The notes beneath the pieces were generated by a model that saw nothing but the letters and a program-made list of their open reading frames with translations, was not told the origin of the DNA and ran no database searches. A stretch of 64,000 nt of DNA from an uncultured Aquincola sp. Lineage in GTDB: Bacteria; Pseudomonadota; Gammaproteobacteria; Burkholderiales; Burkholderiaceae. This document shows, piece after piece, positions 1 to 8,308 of the stretch. A program made the translations under genes and the position numbers. Location of the stretch: positions 1-64,000 of the forward strand of contig CAKZXL010000139.1 in NCBI GenBank assembly GCA_937883885.1. The letters are read 5' to 3'. The first letter of the stretch is position 1, and every line of letters starts with the position of its first letter.

Positions 1-174
1 GTTCGCTCACCGCCGCTCATCAGGCTGAGGCTCTTGCCGCCGCGCGCGTCTGGGCTCATCGTCCCGAATCCCGACGTGTTATGCCGCATCGCTTCGCAGG
101 CACCTGCGGCGCAGTTGCAGGGGCGGGGACGCCGGCCGGATCGCGGACTCGGCATGTCCGGGTTCTCGGCATAG

Positions 175-438
175 TGGATCAACGAGTGCCTTGTGCGGGC
201 CGTGGCGCTGTACCTGGCGCAGAACACCGGCCGCCGATATGACACCCTGTTTTCCGACGAGACCGATGGACCGCTGGACCCCGATCGCAAGCGCATGTTC
301 ATGGCGATGAAGCGGCGGGTGCTGGAACTGGGTGGCTACGCGAGAGAGTTCTTCGTGTCGCAGACGCCGGAGCTGACGGCGATGGCGGATACGGTGATCG
401 ATCTCGAAGCGATGAGCGCGGCGCGGTGTCCTGGGTGA
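175..438 (+). pseudogene. C-terminal remnant of an SMC/SbcC-like ATPase
   Basis: About 88 codons are open after an in-frame stop at 172-174. The peptide carries the end of an ABC-type DNA-repair ATPase: WINECLVRAVALY, then LFSDETDGPLDPDRKRMF, which is the Walker B/D-loop region, and FFVSQTPELTAMAD, which corresponds to the H-loop region. This matches the C-terminal end of large SMC-like ATP-binding proteins often carried on islands and plasmids. The coiled-coil and N-terminal Walker A parts are absent, and the sequence before 172 does not continue the protein, so this is a truncated relic. The final residues (after MSA) look like read-through into unrelated DNA. No function is expected. Confidence 0.6.
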
Positions 439-671
439 TCTGCCTTCGCCGTGCCACCGGAGGCCACGTCCTGAAAAGTGGAGTTATCAGGACGTCATTT
501 GAGCTCGTTATTTCAGCCAAACTCGGCAGGCCGCTCACACAAGAGAAGTTGTGTTTCATGCCGACGCTCAGCAGACAACTCATCAAGCTACGCCTGTGGA
601 CCGGTTGACGCAACCCGGCCAATGAGAGCGACGGTGATGCTTGGCTACAGTACCGGATCAGTGAAGCGGGG

Positions 672-1079
672 ATGGCTGAGAGGGTTGACGTGCCGTTTGA
701 CCTGGCATGGGAGGCGTGCGGTTTGGTGATCAGGTACTCAGGAAACCTGATGGCCAGTGACGTGCTGGCGTGTCACGAGCGGATTGCGGCGGACCCCCGC
801 TTTGACGACCTTCGCTTTGCCATCGTGGATGCGCGCTCGGTTCAGGCGCTGACGGCCACGAGCGCCGAGATCGAGCTGATCGAGGCCTTCCTGCAAGGTC
901 CGGCGATGACTAACCCAGCGATCTCCGCCGTGTTCGTGGCCACCGAACCGTCTGTTTTCGCTGCCCTGGGCACCTACAACGCCATCAGCGACCGTGCCTA
1001 CCGGATCACTGTTTGCGATTCGCTCACCGAGGCGCGCGCGCAGTTGGGCGCACGGCCTGCGCAACCGCGTTCATCGTAG
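672..1079 (+). CDS. Small conserved protein of unknown function (STAS/SpoIIAA-like fold suspected)
   Basis: A 135-residue soluble protein. The layout DPRFDDLRFAIVDARS, then a stretch rich in S/T and E, then NPAISAVFVATEP is typical of a widespread family of ~120-140 aa proteins in Proteobacteria that look like an anti-sigma-antagonist (STAS) fold: alternating beta strands and helices with no enzymatic motif. It has no signal peptide or membrane segment. It lies tail to tail with the chemoreceptor gene that follows on the other strand (49 bp apart). I infer a role as a small regulatory or structural protein only from the fold impression. The upstream 230 bases hold no gene I recognise. Confidence 0.55.
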   Translation: MAERVDVPFDLAWEACGLVIRYSGNLMASDVLACHERIAADPRFDDLRFAIVDARSVQALTATSAEIELIEAFLQGPAMTNPAISAVFVATEPSVFAALGTYNAISDRAYRITVCDSLTEARAQLGARPAQPRSS

Positions 1080-1127
1080 ATCGCGCGCCTGGTCCACTTG
1101 CGGCGAACAAGCGACCTCGCCGCAGAC

Positions 1128-3173
1128 TCAGAGGCCGCGCTTCGCACGGGTAAGCAGCGTACAGACCTCTGTGGAAACTTGCGCAAAATGGGATCCGGCC
1201 CCGATCAGGCGCTCGGCCTGTTCAACGGCGCCCGCATTGATTTGGCGCGCGACCTGTCCGGCAGCGTTGTGAAACTCCGCGTGCCGCTCGAGCAAGGCGG
1301 TGAACCCAGGCGCCGAGCCCCAACGTCGTCCGCCATTGCCATGGAGCCACTGACCCAGCGGACAGCGATCGTCGCGGCAAAGCGTGTCAGCGTCGAGCGA
1401 AGACCGCTCGGCGATTGCCTTGCGCAGCCTGACCTTCCATTGCCGATGCGCCTCGATGGCCTTGTCGAAGTCGAAGTCAGTCACCACCGCCGGTGCGGCC
1501 TCCACCGCGAGTTCCAGGCCCGCGGGAAGCTTAAATCGATCGACCTCCTGTGCCAGGGTAAGGGCCTGGTCCTTCATGGCTTCGGCCGCTGCGGCCGTCT
1601 GCTCCACCAATGCGGCGTTCTGTTGGGTCATGCGGTCGAGTTCGTTGACCGCTTGGCCGATCTGGGCCACGCCCTGGCTCTGCTCGCGCGAGCCTTCGGC
1701 GATGTTGGAGAGCAATCCGCTGACCCGCTGCGAAGCGGCGACGATCTCACCCATCCGCTCGCCGGCCGTGTTGACCACGGCGGCTCCCGCGTTGACCTGT
1801 TCGACGCTGCCGCCGATGAGTCCCTTGATTTCGTGGGCCGCGTGCGCCGCCCGCTGCGCCAAGGTGCGGACTTCGGATGCCACGACTGCGAAGCCGCGAC
1901 CCTGCTCTCCGGCACGCGCGGCCTCGACAGCCGCGTTGAGCGCCAGGATGTTGGTCTGGAAGGCGATGCCGTCGATCGTGCCCACGATGTCGCCGATGCG
2001 CCCCGAGGACTGACGGATGGAGTCCATCGTCTGCACCACTTGGTGCATCACGTCGCCGCCGGCCACAGCCGACGCTTCGTTGCCGGCGGCCACGCGCGCA
2101 GCCTCGCTGGCGTGATCGGCGCTGTTCTTCACTGTCGCCGAAATCTGTTCCATGGAAGCGGCGGACTCCTCCAGGTTGGCAGCGGCCTGTTCCGTCCGGG
2201 CCGACAAATCCATCGCGCCCGAGGCCACTTCGCTGCTGGAATGCACGATCTCCTGGCTGGACCGGCGCACGCGCAAGACCATCGTTCGCAGGGACTCCTG
2301 CATCTCGTGCAGTTCGAACATCAACTGCGCGGCCTCATCGCGCCCCCATGGCGACGGTGACGTCGTGAGGTCGCCCTCGGTCATCGCGCGCAGGTGCCGC
2401 CGCGTTTCGTTCAGACCGCCATCCATCACCCGGTAGAAGCTGAAGAACAGGTAGCCGGCCACGGCGAGCGAGGCGAACACCACGCCGGCCATCCAGGCGG
2501 CCTGGTGCAGGAGGTCGTCGCGGACCTCTCCGACGTAGATGCCGGAGCCGATCACCCAACCCCACGGTTCGAACCCCTGCACGTAGGACAACTTGTCCAC
2601 CGGTTTGTCGCTGCCAGGCTTGGGCCACTGATAGGCGACGAATCCCTTGCCCTCGCTCCGGACCTTGTCGACAAACGCTTTGAAGAGGCGCAGGCCGTTG
2701 GGATCTTTGAGGTCGGAGACGTCCTTGCCGTTGAGTTCCGGCTTGATCGGGTGCATCAGGACGTGCGGGTGCATGTCGTTGATCCAGAAGTACTCGCTGC
2801 CCTCGTAGCGCAAGGCCGCCACGGTGTCCCGGGCCCACTGCTGGGCCTGATCCCTCGACAGCTTGCCCTTCGTCTCGAGCCCATGGGCCTGAACCAGGAT
2901 CCCGTGCGCGATCTCGACATGCTGGCGCGTGGCATCGGCGCGCGACTTCATCGCGTGATCGGATTGCTGAATCAGTTGCCAGGCGACCAATGCCAGCAAG
3001 GGCACGACGAAGGCCAGCGAAATGATGGCGGCCTTGGCGCTGAAGCGCAGGGCGCGGAACAGTCGTACGCCCGGTGCCCAGATGCCGTGATGTGCGAAGA
3101 AGCCGGCGGCGGCGGGTGGCCTGGCCATGGGTGCGGTCGCGTAGGTCGAAGTTCGTGCGGTTGTGCTCGTCAT
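1128..3173 (-). CDS. Methyl-accepting chemotaxis protein with single Cache sensor and C-terminal CZB domain
   Basis: A 681-residue transmembrane chemoreceptor. A first membrane helix (about residues 46-66) is followed by a periplasmic single-Cache (sCache_2-like) sensor at about 85-215, with the family signatures YFWINDMHP and [12 protein letters not shown], then a second membrane helix at about 225-247. The cytoplasmic coiled-coil signalling domain has the highly conserved hairpin tip around [17 protein letters not shown]. The last ~110 residues form a CZB zinc-binding domain: a His before RQWK, the CPLGQWL motif and a HAEFH motif supply the His/Cys ligands. CZB domains in other receptors respond to hypochlorous acid or zinc, so this receptor probably integrates a small-molecule ligand outside with a metal or redox cue inside. 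No other chemotaxis gene is adjacent. Confidence 0.9.
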   Translation of the reverse strand: MTSTTARTSTYATAPMARPPAAAGFFAHHGIWAPGVRLFRALRFSAKAAIISLAFVVPLLALVAWQLIQQSDHAMKSRADATRQHVEIAHGILVQAHGLETKGKLSRDQAQQWARDTVAALRYEGSEYFWINDMHPHVLMHPIKPELNGKDVSDLKDPNGLRLFKAFVDKVRSEGKGFVAYQWPKPGSDKPVDKLSYVQGFEPWGWVIGSGIYVGEVRDDLLHQAAWMAGVVFASLAVAGYLFFSFYRVMDGGLNETRRHLRAMTEGDLTTSPSPWGRDEAAQLMFELHEMQESLRTMVLRVRRSSQEIVHSSSEVASGAMDLSARTEQAAANLEESAASMEQISATVKNSADHASEAARVAAGNEASAVAGGDVMHQVVQTMDSIRQSSGRIGDIVGTIDGIAFQTNILALNAAVEAARAGEQGRGFAVVASEVRTLAQRAAHAAHEIKGLIGGSVEQVNAGAAVVNTAGERMGEIVAASQRVSGLLSNIAEGSREQSQGVAQIGQAVNELDRMTQQNAALVEQTAAAAEAMKDQALTLAQEVDRFKLPAGLELAVEAAPAVVTDFDFDKAIEAHRQWKVRLRKAIAERSSLDADTLCRDDRCPLGQWLHGNGGRRWGSAPGFTALLERHAEFHNAAGQVARQINAGAVEQAERLIGAGSHFAQVSTEVCTLLTRAKRGL

Positions 3174-3350
3174 GGCGCGGTGCTCCCTCCTTCGGAAGTG
3201 CAGCCATGCCTGACCTGCCGCCCGTCCCGTAGTGGGTTTTCGTCACAAGCCGCCAAGGGTTGAGGCTCGGCGCGCTGGAAACCTGGCCCTTACACGTCGC
3301 GCGCGGCTCGCAACCGACAAGCGCCGGCGGTCCTGAGGTCGCCCGCTGGC

Positions 3351-4445
3351 CTACAAGAGAATGGCCTTGTTGAGCACCTGGTGGCGGGGCAAGCCCGCGT
3401 AGGCCGCGAGCGGGTTGATCTCGCGCGCGAGATCCGCGGACAACTGTTCGACTTCCTTGAACAGGTCCGCCAGGGCGTGGACCTTCTCCGGCTTGTCGAA
3501 GATGAGCCGAGATCCGTCGGGCACGAACAGCGCCGCGCGGTAGGACGGTTGGTCCAGCAGGAACTTGAGGTGGCTGCGGACTCGCTCGACCAGCAGCAAG
3601 TCGACGCCGAACGGGACGGCGAGTTCCTGGTCCGTCATGTGCCAGGCCAGTGCCGCGATGTCGTAGCTCGACAGATCGATCGCCTTGTCCGCGTCGTAGC
3701 GCAGGTTCTTCAGCAGGCGGATGCACTTGCGCAGCGAGCCACGGACCGTCTTGCACTTGTCCTCGATGAGCCCGATGTGCATGAAGGGTCGGTTTTTCAT
3801 GCGCTGGGCCAGCTTGCTGTCCAGCACATAGATGTCGCGATGTCGCTTGTCCCCGGTCCGCTTCCAGTCCAGCGTGTCGTGCCAGTGGGACGGGATCACG
3901 TCCACCGCGCGCTGCAGCGACCCGCCGGTGAGCGAGACCGCTTTGCTGGGCGTCGCGTCGACCTTTGCGCCCCAAAGACGTCGCTCCAGAATGGCGATGC
4001 ACTCCGCGCGCAAGCCGGCCAGTTCCTCGGCCGGCGTCTTGCCGGGAATGTCGTGGTAGCTGTAGGCAGTCTTGGCCGCCGCGTCGACCGTGACGAACCC
4101 ATCGTGCAGGACCAGCAGGTCGACGTCGCTGTTGCCGCGCACATGGACGTCGAGGGGCACCGAGCCCTGGTAGTCGAAGGCCGCGGGAATGTTGGCGGCG
4201 GCCAGGCCCTCGGCGAGGCGGTCACGCACCCGGTTGCCTTCCGCGTACGACTTCAGCGTGTAGTCGGCGTCGACGGCCTGCATGGCGCCAATGGCGTACT
4301 TGACGGCTTCCGGTTCGGCGAGTTGCTGGAACTTCTCGAGCTTGGCCGTCCCATTGAGTGCCTCGGCGAAGTTGTAGGCCCCGTCGCGGCTGTACAGGCC
4401 TTGGCGCCTGTCCTTCAGGCGCTGGATCTTCTGGCTGTAGTTCAT
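3351..4445 (-). CDS. Pol-beta/CD-NTase-like nucleotidyltransferase
   Basis: A 364-residue cytosolic protein with a nucleotidyltransferase core: the helix-turn GS at residues 94-95, the metal-binding DxD at D107/D109 in GNSDVDLLV, and a plausible third acidic residue D182 in RAVDVIP. A helical domain follows (from about residue 215) containing KCIRLLKNLRYDA, which resembles the C-terminal helical domain of cGAS/DncV-like enzymes. This architecture fits a stand-alone minimal or CD-NTase-type transferase that could make an oligonucleotide signal or modify RNA. No effector is fused. It is transcribed divergently from a HTH/PIN toxin-antitoxin pair, with only 93 bp between start codons, and a fragment of a bona fide CD-NTase lies ~1.2 kb away, so a defence role is plausible. 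The family assignment is secure at fold level; the product is unknown. Confidence 0.7.
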   Translation of the reverse strand: MNYSQKIQRLKDRRQGLYSRDGAYNFAEALNGTAKLEKFQQLAEPEAVKYAIGAMQAVDADYTLKSYAEGNRVRDRLAEGLAAANIPAAFDYQGSVPLDVHVRGNSDVDLLVLHDGFVTVDAAAKTAYSYHDIPGKTPAEELAGLRAECIAILERRLWGAKVDATPSKAVSLTGGSLQRAVDVIPSHWHDTLDWKRTGDKRHRDIYVLDSKLAQRMKNRPFMHIGLIEDKCKTVRGSLRKCIRLLKNLRYDADKAIDLSSYDIAALAWHMTDQELAVPFGVDLLLVERVRSHLKFLLDQPSYRAALFVPDGSRLIFDKPEKVHALADLFKEVEQLSADLAREINPLAAYAGLPRHQVLNKAILL

Positions 4446-4538
4446 GGATTGACGGTCCTCGATGCGTTTGAGATGGCGTTTCGAATATTGCGAGTTTCGT
4501 TTGTTGCGTTTATGATGTCAAAACACCAGGAGACCCCC
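4446..4538. promoter_or_regulatory. Divergent promoter region with GCGTTT repeats
   Basis: This 93-bp spacer serves the nucleotidyltransferase (minus) and the HTH/PIN operon (plus). For the plus strand there is a sigma70-like pair: -35 TTGCGA at 4488-4493, a 17-nt spacer, and -10 TATGAT at 4511-4516, followed by the Shine-Dalgarno AGGAG at 4528-4532. Three copies of GCGTTT (4464-4469, 4476-4481, 4506-4511) flank and overlap the promoter and could be binding sites for the HTH antitoxin. The operator assignment is inference. Confidence 0.45.
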
Positions 4539-5006
4539 ATGACCGCCAACGACCTGTCCCGAACGAGTTTGCCCCTTGAGCAAGAGGTTCAGGCCGCCGC
4601 CAAGGGCCAGCGCGCGCTGGCCGCCTACTTGGCGACCCAGGGCGAGATCCAGCGCATCCAGATCTACGACGAGAAGAACAAGGCGCATCAGGTCGAACTG
4701 CCGACCTCGGCACTGCGGCTGCTCGTCGACATCCTGGCCGAGCTTGCCGATGGCAATGCCGTCAAGGTGGTGCCCATCCACGCGGAGCTCACGACGCAGG
4801 AGGCGGCGGACATGCTCAATGTCTCGCGCCCGCATCTGGTCAAGCTGCTCGAAGAGGGTGTGCTGCCGTTCCACAAGACCGGCAAGCACCGGCGCGTGCT
4901 GTTCGCCGATCTGATGCGATATCGCGAAGAGCGCGAGCAAGCCAGCCACGCGGCAATGGAGGCCCTGGCGCAGCAGGCCCAGGATCTGCGCATGGGCTAC
5001 GAATGA
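4539..5006 (+). CDS. HTH (excisionase/MerR-type) DNA-binding antitoxin
   Basis: A 155-residue protein. The N-terminal half is helical; the C-terminal half (about residues 85-135) is a winged helix of the excisionase type with TTQEAADMLNVSRPHLVKLL, then the wing HKTGKHRRV and the trailing YREER helix. Such proteins paired with PIN-domain proteins act as the antitoxin and autorepressor of type II toxin-antitoxin loci. The start is chosen because AGGAG lies 6 bases upstream; an upstream in-frame ATG at 4512 falls inside the predicted -10 element. The stop overlaps the next start (ATGA at 5003-5006), so the two genes are translationally coupled. Confidence 0.8.
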   Translation: MTANDLSRTSLPLEQEVQAAAKGQRALAAYLATQGEIQRIQIYDEKNKAHQVELPTSALRLLVDILAELADGNAVKVVPIHAELTTQEAADMLNVSRPHLVKLLEEGVLPFHKTGKHRRVLFADLMRYREEREQASHAAMEALAQQAQDLRMGYE

Positions 5007-5578
5007 GGCACTCGAACTTCACCGCGGTCTACGACGCCTGCGTCCTCTACCCCGCACCGCTTCGAGACTTCCTGATGTGGCTGGGGCTGACCGGGCGCTT
5101 CCGGGCACGGTGGAGCGCGCAGATTCATGAGGAGTGGAAGCGCAGTCTGCTGCGCGATCGACCGGACCTGACGTTCGAGCAGTTGAATCGCACGTCGGAA
5201 CTGATGGACAAGGCGATCCCCGATGCCCTGGTCGCCGGCCACGAGGCGCTCGCTGACAGCCTGCAACTGCCCGATCCAGGCGATCGGCATGTGCTTGCCG
5301 CGGCGATTCGCTGCGGTGCGAACGTCATCGTCACCTTCAACGAGAAGGACTTCCCCTCCGAAGCGCTCGATCCCTTCGGGATCGAGGCGCAGCACCCGGA
5401 CCTGTTTATCGATAACCTCTTCGATCTCGATCCTGCCGCCGTCATCTCCGCAGCGCAGCGGCAGCGTGGTCAGTTGAAGAATCCGCCCATGGCGGTGGAC
5501 GTCTACCTGGACGTGCTCCTGCGGCAGGGCCTTGCGCAGACGACGCAGGCGCTGAGCAGTTACCGGGCCATCCTGTGA
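5003..5578 (+). CDS. PIN-domain toxin (probable RNase)
   Basis: A 191-residue PIN-domain protein. The expected acidic residues are present: D11 in VYDACVLYP, an acidic pair E43/E44 in HEEW, D91/D94 in LPDPGDRHVLAA, and the C-terminal strand NVIVTFNEKDFP (D116). These would coordinate Mg2+ for single-stranded RNA cleavage. The C-terminal ~60 residues (after DLF) form a helical extension found in the longer PIN_3-type toxins. It is coupled to the upstream HTH antitoxin by a 4-bp overlap. As a pair they form a type II addiction or abortive-infection module; RNase activity is inferred from the family. Confidence 0.8.
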   Translation: MRHSNFTAVYDACVLYPAPLRDFLMWLGLTGRFRARWSAQIHEEWKRSLLRDRPDLTFEQLNRTSELMDKAIPDALVAGHEALADSLQLPDPGDRHVLAAAIRCGANVIVTFNEKDFPSEALDPFGIEAQHPDLFIDNLFDLDPAAVISAAQRQRGQLKNPPMAVDVYLDVLLRQGLAQTTQALSSYRAIL

Positions 5579-5642
5579 CCCGCGATCGCAGGTCGATGCG
5601 GCGGCAGCGAGCGATCACGCCCATCGCGCGGGGAGGGCGTTG

Positions 5643-5822
5643 ATGGGGTTCGCCTCCAGGTTCTTCAATGGTGCATCGCGGCAAACGCTCTATGCGAGGG
5701 TGACGCCGTCGCCCGAGCAGGTCGAGTTCCTGCAGACCCAGTGGAACGAACTCGCTGATCACCTGAAGCACGAGTTGCCACAGCAGCACGGATACGCCGT
5801 CAGCACCTGGCTGCAGGGCGGC
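5643..5822 (+). pseudogene. N-terminal fragment of a CBASS CD-NTase
   Basis: The first ~59 codons encode an N-terminal helix of the CD-NTase family: LYARVTPSPEQVEFLQ, WNELADHLKHEL, then GYAVSTWLQG, which is where intact enzymes continue into the GS motif and the DxD active site. Here the G is followed by GGRLPRRF and the reading frame runs on without homology, so the catalytic core is missing. The gene has a good ribosome-binding site (GGGAGGG just before the ATG at 5643). CD-NTases make cyclic oligonucleotides in CBASS anti-phage systems; no effector gene remains next to it. It follows the PIN toxin in the same orientation. Confidence 0.6.
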
Positions 5823-5871
5823 GGGCGTTTGCCGCGCCGCTTCATCGGCCTCGGCCGGCCCAACAGGCTCG

Positions 5872-6570
5872 TCAGCGGCGCGCACGCTGGCCGGATGCCA
5901 AGTGCTCGCGGGCGATGTTGCCGAACATCCAGGCCCGCTTCCAGAAGCCGTGTGCCTGCAGCTCCAGACTGACCATCACCGCGTACCTCAGGTGAGACTC
6001 CGAACGCAACGGCACCGGGTTAGACGTCGGCGTGGTTGGCCTGGAGTGTTCCTGCGGGAACTGCTTGCGGTGCTGCCGAACGGCCGCCCTTAGGGCGTCG
6101 ACGGCCTCACGAGCCGTGGCACCGAAGGCTTGGATCCTGACCTCGCAGGCCCTGGCCGCGAAGTCGCCTTCCCATGGGAAGACCCAGAACCCCGGCGTGC
6201 CGGCGACGCCCAGCAGCCGGTGGCGCTTGGTCGGCGCGATCTCCGGTGTGGCCGACGCGCACACGCCCCAGCCGCCGTGCGCCGACCACGTGAGGCACGG
6301 GCCGCTGCAAGACGCGAGCAGGTCCGTTGCCCGTTGCTGTTGGGCCGCAGCCCAGGTTGCCCGCCGCAGAGCCTTGCTCAAGCGCGGCAGCGTCCAGTCG
6401 ATCCGTGCCGTCGCCGGTACGCTGACGAAGCGCAGGTGTTAGCCGAAGACCGCTGCAGCCCAGGTCACGTGGTACGGCGGCGGGGCGTTGAACCAGACAG
6501 CCGTCCCGCTCGGCTTGAGCTGGTCGATGACGAACGCCATCCGGCCACATTGGCAGTAGCCGGGATTCAT
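5872..6570 (-). pseudogene. Unrecognised reading frame interrupted by a stop codon
   Basis: On the minus strand one frame is open from beyond 6660 down to 5872 except for a TAA at 6439-6441. The upper part reads MNPGYCQCGRMAFVID and, before it, CNCGEHFSG: four cysteines suggesting a zinc or metal site. The lower part (about 190 codons, potential TTG start at 6381) reads SKALRRATWAAAQQQ and later TPGFWVFPWEGDFAARA, EVRIQAFGATAREAVDAL. Composition and the continuity of frame suggest genuine coding, either one gene with a nonsense mutation or two adjacent small genes. I do not recognise the family. It faces the CD-NTase fragment and lies upstream of parDE. Confidence 0.35.
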
Positions 6571-6657
6571 CCGGTTCAGGACGACGACTTCGCCGCTGAA
6601 ATGCTCCCCGCAGTTGCACCGGTCTTCGAGCTCGCAGCCGGGATGGGGCGGGGGGAA

Positions 6658-6674
6658 TTGACAACCGTTGTCAA
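6658..6674. promoter_or_regulatory. Palindromic operator of the parDE operon
   Basis: A perfect inverted repeat with 8-bp arms and a single central base (TTGACAAC-C-GTTGTCAA), ending 18 bp before the parD start. Its left arm contains TTGACA, a consensus -35 hexamer. ParD-type ribbon-helix-helix antitoxins bind such palindromes and repress their own promoter, so this is very likely the autoregulatory site. Confidence 0.6.
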
Positions 6675-6692
6675 ACCGCCCAAGATCGCCGC

Positions 6693-6944
6693 ATGAGCCG
6701 CCAAACCATGAGCTTCGCCTTGCCCGAGTCGATGCGTGAGTACATCGACAACCGGGTCGCAGCAGGCAATTACGGCAACACCAGCGAGTACATCCGCGAC
6801 CTGGTACGGCGCGATCAGGAAGAGCAGGCCAGGAAGCGGCTTCGCGACCTCATCGAAGAGGGGCTGGCATCCGGGCCAGGCCGTCGTCGCACACAGCCGG
6901 ACGAGAAGGAACTGCTGGCGATCGCTCGCGGCGAGGTCGATTGA
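6693..6944 (+). CDS. parD: ParD-family antitoxin (ribbon-helix-helix)
   Basis: An 83-residue protein typical of the CC2985/ParD family in length and motif order: an N-terminal strand SFALPESMREYIDNRVAAG, the helix NTSEYIRDLVRRDQEE, and a flexible C-terminal tail (IEEGLASGPGRR) that in the family wraps the toxin. It neutralises ParE and represses the operon through the palindrome at 6658-6674. The stop codon overlaps the start of parE. An internal ATG at 6708 could also be used, but the family normally begins at the longer form. Confidence 0.9.
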   Translation: MSRQTMSFALPESMREYIDNRVAAGNYGNTSEYIRDLVRRDQEEQARKRLRDLIEEGLASGPGRRRTQPDEKELLAIARGEVD

Positions 6945-7267
6945 AGCCGGCGCTTCTGCGCCCGCAGGCGCTGCGCGACCAGCAGCGCGAAGTCCGGTAC
7001 TACCGCAAGGAGGGGGGTACCCGCGTGGCGGTGAAGGTGGCCAAGGCCACCAACGCCGCGCTTGACCAGCTCGAACTCGACCCTGGCATCGGCTCACCGA
7101 CGCTCGGAAAGCTCCTTGGCATTCCAGGTCTTCGGACCTGGCAGGTGGCGAAGTTCCCGCTCCTGTGGTGCTACTTCGAACTCGGAGAGCACCTGGATGT
7201 GGTCCGGCTGCTAGGCGAGCGCCAGGACATCTTGGCGATCTTGGGCCACGAGTTCGCCTCATATTGA
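6941..7267 (+). CDS. parE: ParE/RelE-family toxin
   Basis: A 108-residue toxin-fold protein starting at TTG 6941, which overlaps the parD stop. It has the RelE/ParE pattern: an N-terminal helix pair (KVAKATNAALDQLELDPGIGSP), then strands LRTWQVAKFPLLWCYFE and the C-terminal VVRLLGERQDI. ParE toxins poison DNA gyrase, while RelE relatives cut mRNA on the ribosome; the target here is inferred only from pairing with ParD. The 158 bp after it up to the insertion sequence hold no gene I recognise. Confidence 0.85.
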   Translation: MKPALLRPQALRDQQREVRYYRKEGGTRVAVKVAKATNAALDQLELDPGIGSPTLGKLLGIPGLRTWQVAKFPLLWCYFELGEHLDVVRLLGERQDILAILGHEFASY

Positions 7268-7420
7268 CGGCACTCGCGTCGCGGCGGGCGCAGGCCCAGA
7301 GCTCTAAGACCGGTCTGTGGCAGCTTGTTCGCCAAGTCGGCTGGCCGGAACCGACACCCATCAGCGACTCCGCCGCCCGGATCGTGCTGCTCCAAAGCCG
7401 CCTTTCGCCGATGCCGTGGT

Positions 7421-7425
7421 GCACT
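7421..7425. repeat. Target-site duplication, left copy
   Basis: GCACT directly abuts the left end of the IS21 element and is repeated exactly at 9696-9700 beyond the right end. A 5-bp duplication is within the range usual for this family and shows that the insertion happened here. Confidence 0.85.
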
Positions 7426-7486
7426 TGTCAAGCGACATCCAGAACTGCCCCCCTGACGACATCCAGAACTGACCCCCGGTTGATGA

Positions 7487-8308
7487 TCAGTTGGCAGTCG
7501 ATGCAGGCGCACCGTTCGCGCTGGCCTGGTTAACCAGGCCAGCGCGGCGCTTCGTGCGCAGCCGGTAGCTGTCGCCCCGGATGGTGACGACGTGGCTGTG
7601 GTGCAGCAGCCGGTCCAGGATGGCGGTGGCGACCACGGCATCGCCGAACACGCCGCCCCACTCGGCCACCGAGCGGTTGCTGGTCACCAGCATCGAGCCG
7701 CGCTCGTAGCGCCGGCTGACGAGCTGGAAGAACAGATGCGCCGCGTTGGCCTCGAAGGGCAGGTAGCCCAGCTCATCGACCACCAGCAACTTGGGTTTGC
7801 TGAAGTGCAGCAGCTTGTCCTCCAGCCGGCCCTCGGCATGCGCCCTCGCCAGCTGCGTCACCAGGCTGGTGGCCGGCACGAACAGCGTGCTGTAGCCGCG
7901 CACGATGGCCTCGCGACCCAGCGCCACGGCCAGATGGGTCTTGCCCACGCCAGGCGGCCCGAGCAACAGCACGCTGTCGCCGTGAGCCACCCAGCGTGAG
8001 GTGGCCAACTCACGGATCTGCTTGGGGTCGACCGACGGCTGCGCGTCGTACTCGAAGCCTTCGAGCGTGCGTACGAAGGGGAACTTGGCGATCGACAGGC
8101 CCATCTGGATGCGCCGCTCGTCCTTGCGGGCGACCTCGGCGGTACATAGCATCGTCAAGGCCTCGCGCAGGTTCAGCTCGGCACGGGCGGCCTGGTCCAG
8201 CAGCGTGTCGAGCTGGTCGCGGATGGCTGTGAGCTTGAGCCGGGTGAGCATGGGCTCCAGGGTGTCGAGGTCTTCGGCCGGCTTGGCCTTCTTGGGTGCG
8301 GCTGCCAT
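7487..8308 (-). CDS. istB: IstB-like transposition helper ATPase
   Basis: A 273-residue DnaA/DnaC-type AAA+ protein. It has an N-terminal helical region (residues ~10-70), the Walker A sequence LLLGPPGVGKTHLA, Walker B LLVVDELGYLPF, and the sensor-1 strand MLVTSNRSVAEW. It assembles on target DNA and activates the IstA transposase. The ATG overlaps the istA stop as TGATG, indicating translational coupling, with AGGAG just upstream inside istA. The C-terminal tail after TKRRAGLVNQ is poorly conserved, as is common. Confidence 0.93.
   Translation of the reverse strand: MAAAPKKAKPAEDLDTLEPMLTRLKLTAIRDQLDTLLDQAARAELNLREALTMLCTAEVARKDERRIQMGLSIAKFPFVRTLEGFEYDAQPSVDPKQIRELATSRWVAHGDSVLLLGPPGVGKTHLAVALGREAIVRGYSTLFVPATSLVTQLARAHAEGRLEDKLLHFSKPKLLVVDELGYLPFEANAAHLFFQLVSRRYERGSMLVTSNRSVAEWGGVFGDAVVATAILDRLLHHSHVVTIRGDSYRLRTKRRAGLVNQASANGAPASTAN

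Noticed and set aside
426..608. A 60-codon frame after the SMC-like remnant
   Set aside because: No protein-like composition, no ribosome-binding site, no recognised family; adjacent overlapping frames are equally open.
1098..2360. A 420-codon plus-strand frame opposite the chemoreceptor
   Set aside because: Antisense shadow of the conserved methyl-accepting domain.
2335..4002. A 555-codon open frame on the minus strand spanning the gap between the chemoreceptor and the nucleotidyltransferase
   Set aside because: It is a shifted frame over both genes on the same strand, with low-complexity Arg/Gly/Pro-rich translation and no homology.
3381..4538. N-terminal extension of the HTH antitoxin frame back to 3381
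   Set aside because: The part before 4539 is antisense to the nucleotidyltransferase and upstream of a promoter and ribosome-binding site; only 4539-5006 is the gene.
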